Positions 61,813 through 64,000 of a DNA stretch of 64,000 nucleotides are shown here, one piece after another. Where the stretch lies: assembly GCF_002165255.2 (NCBI RefSeq), contig NZ_CP028560.1:62001-126000 (forward strand), read 5' to 3'. The stretch is from Acinetobacter sp. WCHA45 (lineage in GTDB: Bacteria; Pseudomonadota; Gammaproteobacteria; Pseudomonadales; Moraxellaceae). The stretch's first letter is position 1; every line of letters begins with the position of its first letter. Under the pieces are notes generated by a model. The model was given only the letters and a program-made list of their open reading frames with translations. It had not been told where the DNA came from and did no database searches. The position numbers and the translations under genes are program-made.

Positions 61813-63086
61813 CCACTGCTGTCCCATAGTTTGCTCTAAATAAAAAAACCTGAGTCTAAATAGTTAAAATATGAGTGCAAACAAACACTTTAACTATAAA
61901 GGACTCAGGTTTTGTCACATCAGAATACCGTATTTCATCAATTACTCAAACCCATTCTAAGACAAGATTTTGAACGTCTGGCTAAACTGCATCACTCTGG
62001 GCAAAAATTAAGATCAGCCACCCGCTGGGATCAGTTTGTTGCCATATTGATGTCCCAACTTTCTTGTCGGCAAAGCTTAAGAGACATTCAATCCAATCTC
62101 GAATCCCAGCAGGAAAAGCTTTATCATCTTGGCGCGAAGAGAATTGCGCGAAGCACCTTAGCAAGACTCAACGAAGAACAGCCCGCCAGCCTGTATCAGC
62201 AATTGTTCACACAGCTGCTTCAGCGCTGTGAAAACTCTAAAACTGCACATAAATTTAGATTCAAAAATCCGCTGTATTCACTAGATGCCAGTCATATTGA
62301 TCTTTCACTGTCATTGTGCGCATGGGCAAAAGTGCATGAATCCAAAGCCAGTATTAAACTCAGTGTTGGCTTAAATCACAGCAATACCATTCCTGAATTT
62401 GTAGCGCTTGGGGATGGTATTGAAAATGATATGGTGCAAGGCAGAGCATTTAAATTTCCTGCTGGCAGCATTATCGTCTTTGATAAAGGATATGTTGATT
62501 ATCAATGGTTTGCTCAGTTGACACTTCAGAACGTCAGCTTTGTAACCCGGCTACGCCCAAAGACAGTTTATCAAGTTAAATCAAGCCGCAGCGTATTAGA
62601 GACTAAAGGGATTATTGCGGATGAATGTATTGAATTGAGCAGTGCGCATGCCAAGAAAAGAGGCGCACCTGAATTATTAAGACGTATAGAGTTTTATGAT
62701 ACAGATAAGAAAAGAACATTCGAATTTCTGAGCAACAACTTTCATCTGGCAGCATCCACCATTGCTGCAATTTATAAAGATCGCTGGAAGATTGAGTTAT
62801 TCTTTAAAGCCATCAAGCAGAATTTAAAACTGAAGTCATTTCTAGGTCGAAGCCGCAATGCGATACAAACGCAAATATGGATTGCATTAATTGCCTATTT
62901 GCTGGTGAACTTCGCTAAACACATGGCACAAGAAGGATGGAGTGTTCAGCGTTTACTGAGAATTATTCAGGTCAATTTATTTGAAAGGAAACTTTTAAGG
63001 TCACTCTTTGTGCCTGATAAAAAATGGCGAAAACAAGAAGAACCTCAATTGAGGTTCTTCTTGTGATATTTGTGGGACAGCAGTGG
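61813..63086 (+). mobile_element. IS4-family element inserted in the higBA terminator
   Basis: About 1274 bp with ends CCACTGCTGTCCCA and TGGGACAGCAGTGG, flanked by the 7-bp repeat CCTATAG (61806-61812 and 63087-63093). The flanks joined together rebuild a terminator hairpin. Confidence 0.85.
61912..63066 (+). CDS. IS4-family transposase
   Basis: 384 residues from a TTG start (MSHQNTVFHQLLKPILRQDF). An N-terminal DUF4372-like domain (RQDFERLAKLHHSGQKLRSATRWDQFVAILMSQLS) precedes the DDE core: LYSLDASHIDLSLSLC (first Asp), IIVFDKGYVDYQWF (second Asp) and YKDRWKIELFFKAIKQNLKL (the Y-x2-R-W-x-I-E-x6-K box with Glu). Complete and without lesion. It is closest to the IS4 subgroup with this N-terminal domain. 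Confidence 0.9.
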   Translation: MSHQNTVFHQLLKPILRQDFERLAKLHHSGQKLRSATRWDQFVAILMSQLSCRQSLRDIQSNLESQQEKLYHLGAKRIARSTLARLNEEQPASLYQQLFTQLLQRCENSKTAHKFRFKNPLYSLDASHIDLSLSLCAWAKVHESKASIKLSVGLNHSNTIPEFVALGDGIENDMVQGRAFKFPAGSIIVFDKGYVDYQWFAQLTLQNVSFVTRLRPKTVYQVKSSRSVLETKGIIADECIELSSAHAKKRGAPELLRRIEFYDTDKKRTFEFLSNNFHLAASTIAAIYKDRWKIELFFKAIKQNLKLKSFLGRSRNAIQTQIWIALIAYLLVNFAKHMAQEGWSVQRLLRIIQVNLFERKLLRSLFVPDKKWRKQEEPQLRFFL

Positions 63087-63112
63087 CCTATAGCTCCCAT
63101 TTTTATTGTTAA
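63087..63112 (-). terminator. Right half of the higBA terminator, separated by IS4
   Basis: CCTATAGCTCCCATTTTTATT here and AAAATGGGAGCCTATAG at 61796-61812 together make a stem with a T-run equal to the terminator after brnA. The IS4 insertion separates the arms by 1.27 kb. Confidence 0.7.
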
Positions 63113-63411
63113 ACGTTGAATCCTATATGTTTTCCTGTTGGAAGCTCTACATCAATACGGAGCTTCCCACCCATTGCCTCAACATACTTTTTCATGGTTG
63201 AAATCTTAAGATCATTGCCACGATTTTCTATTGCTGAAAGCGATGGCTGTTTTATTCCCAAAGTTTCAGCAAGCTCTTTTTGAGAAATTTCGAGTTCTTC
63301 ACGAATAAGATGAAGCTGATTTTCTAGCAGTAATTCATCAGCCATTTTTTGAATACGGGCTTGGCTCTCTGGAGAGCGGCTAGCTAACAATTCTTGCAGA
63401 GTCTTAGCCAT
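63109..63411 (-). CDS. higA: HigA-family antitoxin
   Basis: A 100-residue XRE-type antitoxin: helix-turn-helix ISQKELAETLGIKQPSLSAIENRGNDLKISTMKKYVEAMGG (near residues 42-82), preceded by a helical arm and followed by a beta tail (KLRIDVELPTGKHIGF). It overlaps the toxin gene by 8 bp and follows it, the reversed gene order typical of higBA. It should neutralise HigB and repress the operon by binding the palindrome at 63771-63794. Confidence 0.92.
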   Translation of the reverse strand: MAKTLQELLASRSPESQARIQKMADELLLENQLHLIREELEISQKELAETLGIKQPSLSAIENRGNDLKISTMKKYVEAMGGKLRIDVELPTGKHIGFNV

Positions 63412-63760
63412 TAGATTTATCTCCTAAAGTTGAAAGATGAAGTTCGTACTGCTGATCGGCAATATCTAACATCTCTTTATAAAAACGCTTTTTACCGCCT
63501 TTATCAGCAATACATAGAACAATAGCCTGTCGTAAGGGATCAAATGCGAAGAAAGCTCTTAAGGGTCTACCGCGATGTTGAACACGCAGTTCTTTCATAT
63601 TGGTAAATTTAGACTCATACACAGTATCTACTAAAGGACGGCCTAAACTCGGTACCTGCTGCTGTAGAACAACCAGGGCAGCTAGGACCTTCTCTTGTGT
63701 AGGTTCATCTTGCTGTTCAAGCCACTGATTAAATAGATCTGTCGTAATGACTGTCCACAT
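63404..63760 (-). CDS. higB: HigB-family (Gp49-like) mRNA interferase toxin
   Basis: A 118-residue RelE/HigB-superfamily toxin that would cut mRNA on the ribosome. Features: WLEQQDEPTQEKVLAALVVLQQ, GRPLVDTVYESKFTNMKELRVQHRGRPLRAFFAFDPLRQAIVLCIADKGG and KRFYKEMLDIADQQY. The basic KELRVQHRGRPLR strand and the AFDPLR/KRFYKEM residues are those conserved in this family. It is widespread on Acinetobacter plasmids. A near-perfect palindromic operator lies 11 bp upstream of the start. Confidence 0.92.
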   Translation of the reverse strand: MWTVITTDLFNQWLEQQDEPTQEKVLAALVVLQQQVPSLGRPLVDTVYESKFTNMKELRVQHRGRPLRAFFAFDPLRQAIVLCIADKGGKKRFYKEMLDIADQQYELHLSTLGDKSNG

Positions 63761-63770
63761 ACCACAACCA

Positions 63771-63794
63771 AAATATAGATTATAGTCTATATTT
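63771..63794 (-). promoter_or_regulatory. Operator of higBA
   Basis: AAATATAGA, TTATAG, TCTATATTT: a perfect 9-bp inverted repeat in an AT-rich promoter region immediately upstream of higB. It is the expected binding site of the HigA dimer. Confidence 0.7.
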
Positions 63795-63838
63795 TAGGGG
63801 CATTATGTTTGTTTTGCAAATGAGAAAGGATAGGCAAT

Positions 63839-63870
63839 AAAAAACCCCGACATCCTGTCGGGATTTTTTC
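63839..63870 (+). terminator. Strong terminator
   Basis: AAAACCCCGACA-TCC-TGTCGGGATTTTTT, a stable stem with flanking A and T runs; works in both directions. The remaining 130 bp to the window end show no gene. Confidence 0.85.
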
Positions 63871-64000
63871 GTATTTGGTATTAGGGTCAACTCCTGTCAT
63901 CCCTCGCGTCCTGTCGTTGATCTTCTTATTTTTATCTGGAACATCCTGTTCTCAATGAAGCCATGATATGCAATCTGGTGGTGTCTGCCTATTGGTGATT

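Noticed and set aside
63871..64000. Repeated ATCCTGT/GTCCTGT words at the window end
   Set aside because: Irregular spacing and only three occurrences; not enough to call a repeat or regulatory element.

Overview
This 64 kb window is AT-rich gammaproteobacterial DNA, almost certainly from a large Acinetobacter plasmid. Three things point there. The insertion sequences are typical of that genus: IS1006/IS1008-type IS6 elements, ISAba1 and relatives, an exact-length ISAba11 and an IS17-like element. There are XerC/XerD (pdif) recombination sites and BrnT/BrnA and HigB/HigA toxin-antitoxin modules of the kind carried by Acinetobacter plasmids. The window also holds a complete plasmid maintenance block: an iteron origin, a RepB initiator and ParA/ParB.

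Layout. (1) 0-8 kb is an IS6-driven resistance patchwork: the 3' end of ISCR2, a glmM stub, an intact sul2 sitting under the outward promoter of an ISAba1 remnant, and floR and lysR fragments with IS6 copies at both ends. (2) 7.9-11.1 kb holds a BrnT/BrnA module next to a pdif site, then a pile of dead IS elements (ISNCY type, ISAba1-like, IS1). (3) 11.2-15 kb is the replication and partition core: parB, parA, 22-bp iterons with a DnaA box, and repB, punctuated by three copies of one palindrome that may be parS. (4) 15.4-36 kb has no intact IS and carries defence, stress and mobility genes: a type I restriction-modification operon with an extra DUF2939 gene, a decapitated HipA kinase between diverged direct repeats, a YhfG/Fic pair, a three-gene operon ending in a very large tyrosine recombinase, a umuD-umuC-small gene operon and a YedK/HMCES protein. 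(5) 36.6-44.6 kb is a GMC oxidoreductase, aldehyde dehydrogenase and AraC module between inverted copies of one IS5-family element, the second with an IS3 element nested in it. (6) 45-49.3 kb has a P4-type integrase and toxin-antitoxin debris. (7) 49.4-64 kb is a second patchwork: a YeiH exporter with its LysR regulator, a periplasmic binding protein, a copper-type DUF411 lipoprotein gene split by ISAba11, an intact ISNCY-type element, a CDF metal exporter with a MerR regulator between inverted IS6 ends, and a HigB/HigA module whose terminator is split by an IS4 element.

How it works together. Replication and partition plus at least three addiction-type modules (BrnTA, HigBA, Fic/YhfG) would maintain the replicon. 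Accessory traits are sulfonamide resistance, probable alcohol/aldehyde oxidation, metal efflux, sulfonate/sulfate-type export and error-prone repair. The many IS6 copies lack matching target duplications, so deletions and rearrangements between copies probably shaped the molecule. The most novel-looking system is the recombinase operon at 26.4-32.4 kb.
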